Source: Dehalococcoidia bacterium (GTDB taxonomy: Bacteria > Chloroflexota > Dehalococcoidia > Dehalococcoidales > DAOWJC01). Taken from it: a DNA stretch of 5,255 bases. Made by a program: the position numbers and the translations under genes. Shown piece by piece: positions 5,121 to 5,255 of the stretch. Positions within the stretch are counted from its first letter, which is position 1; each line of letters starts with the position of its first letter. Location of the stretch: contig DAOWJC010000031.1 in NCBI GenBank assembly GCA_030640595.1, positions 1 through 5,255 of the forward strand. The letters are read 5' to 3'. The notes under the pieces are model-generated. The model was not told the DNA's origin, did not search any database, and was given only the letters and a program-made list of their open reading frames with translations.

Positions 5121-5255
5121 TTACAATACCACCAGATTATTTCGGTGCACTACCTCTGCGCCATAGTCGTAGCCGAGGAGGGAAGCAATTTTTCTGGAGT
5201 GTGTCCCTTTGATAACACTGATATCAGCCGAGCTATAGTTGGTTATGCCACAGCC
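5121..5255 (-). CDS. proB: Glutamate 5-kinase, C-terminal PUA domain (5' part outside the window)
   Basis: The minus-strand frame enters at the window edge and ends at TAA 5123-5121, giving the last 44 residues. They read GCGITNYSSADISVIKG, then HSRKIASLLGYDYG, then EVVHRNNLVVL. This is the end of the PUA domain of glutamate 5-kinase, where G-x-x-NYSS, the IxG segment and E-V-x-HR-x-N-L-V are recurrent features. ProB phosphorylates glutamate to gamma-glutamyl phosphate, the substrate of ProA, and is usually feedback-inhibited by proline. The presence of proA two genes downstream on the same strand strongly supports the identification. The methyltransferase ATG follows four bases after the stop. 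The catalytic kinase domain lies outside the window. Confidence 0.85.
   Translation of the reverse strand, partial: GCGITNYSSADISVIKGTHSRKIASLLGYDYGAEVVHRNNLVVL

Noticed and set aside
4092..5212. Plus-strand open frames opposite the methyltransferase and proB end
   Set aside because: They are antisense shadows of genes with clear catalytic motifs and have no supporting start signals.
1..5255. CRISPR array, tRNA or rRNA gene, riboswitch, integrase or transposase
   Set aside because: Reading both strands I saw no regularly spaced repeats, no cloverleaf-type gene, no known leader motif and no recombinase signature.

Overview
The window looks like a chromosomal segment from a bacterium, most likely a Chloroflexota/Dehalococcoidia-type lineage. 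That placement is an inference from the general character of the proteins as I recall them; no rRNA or other decisive marker is present. Base composition is close to balanced, genes are tightly packed, and nothing looks like phage or an intact transposon.

Left part (1-1136): a small membrane protein gene runs leftward off the window edge. It is divergent from a rightward pair made of a stand-alone PncC/CinA C-terminal amidase and a Nudix hydrolase. The 106-bp divergent spacer holds two promoter-like elements that overlap on opposite strands. The Nudix reading frame clearly extends upstream of its first canonical start (TTG 789) to an ATA codon at 723. That ATA sits at good distance behind a near-consensus Shine-Dalgarno sequence, so the start is either non-canonical, mutated from ATG, or a sequence error.

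Middle gap (1137-1498): on the minus strand lies a short frame (1133-1276) that reads like the N-terminus of an eIF-2B alpha-like protein and stops abruptly at the end of the Nudix gene. Both convergent frames take their stop codon from one palindromic CTAG. Two adjacent hairpins (1307-1359) follow, then a promoter-like sequence before rph.

Centre (1499-2704): rph (RNase PH) is followed by a small lipoprotein with a chagasin-like (I42) protease-inhibitor fold signature.

Right part (2743-5255, all leftward): the end of proB (glutamate 5-kinase, PUA domain), a beta-class DNA methyltransferase, and proA (gamma-glutamyl phosphate reductase). They appear to form one transcription unit. ProB and ProA catalyse consecutive steps of proline biosynthesis; the methyltransferase is a guest between them. 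It has no restriction partner in view and ends where longer relatives, as I recall them, continue into an Mrr-like nuclease domain. No clear new multi-gene system is present. The best leads are the Nudix start, the eIF-2B-like remnant next to it, and the methyltransferase inside proBA.
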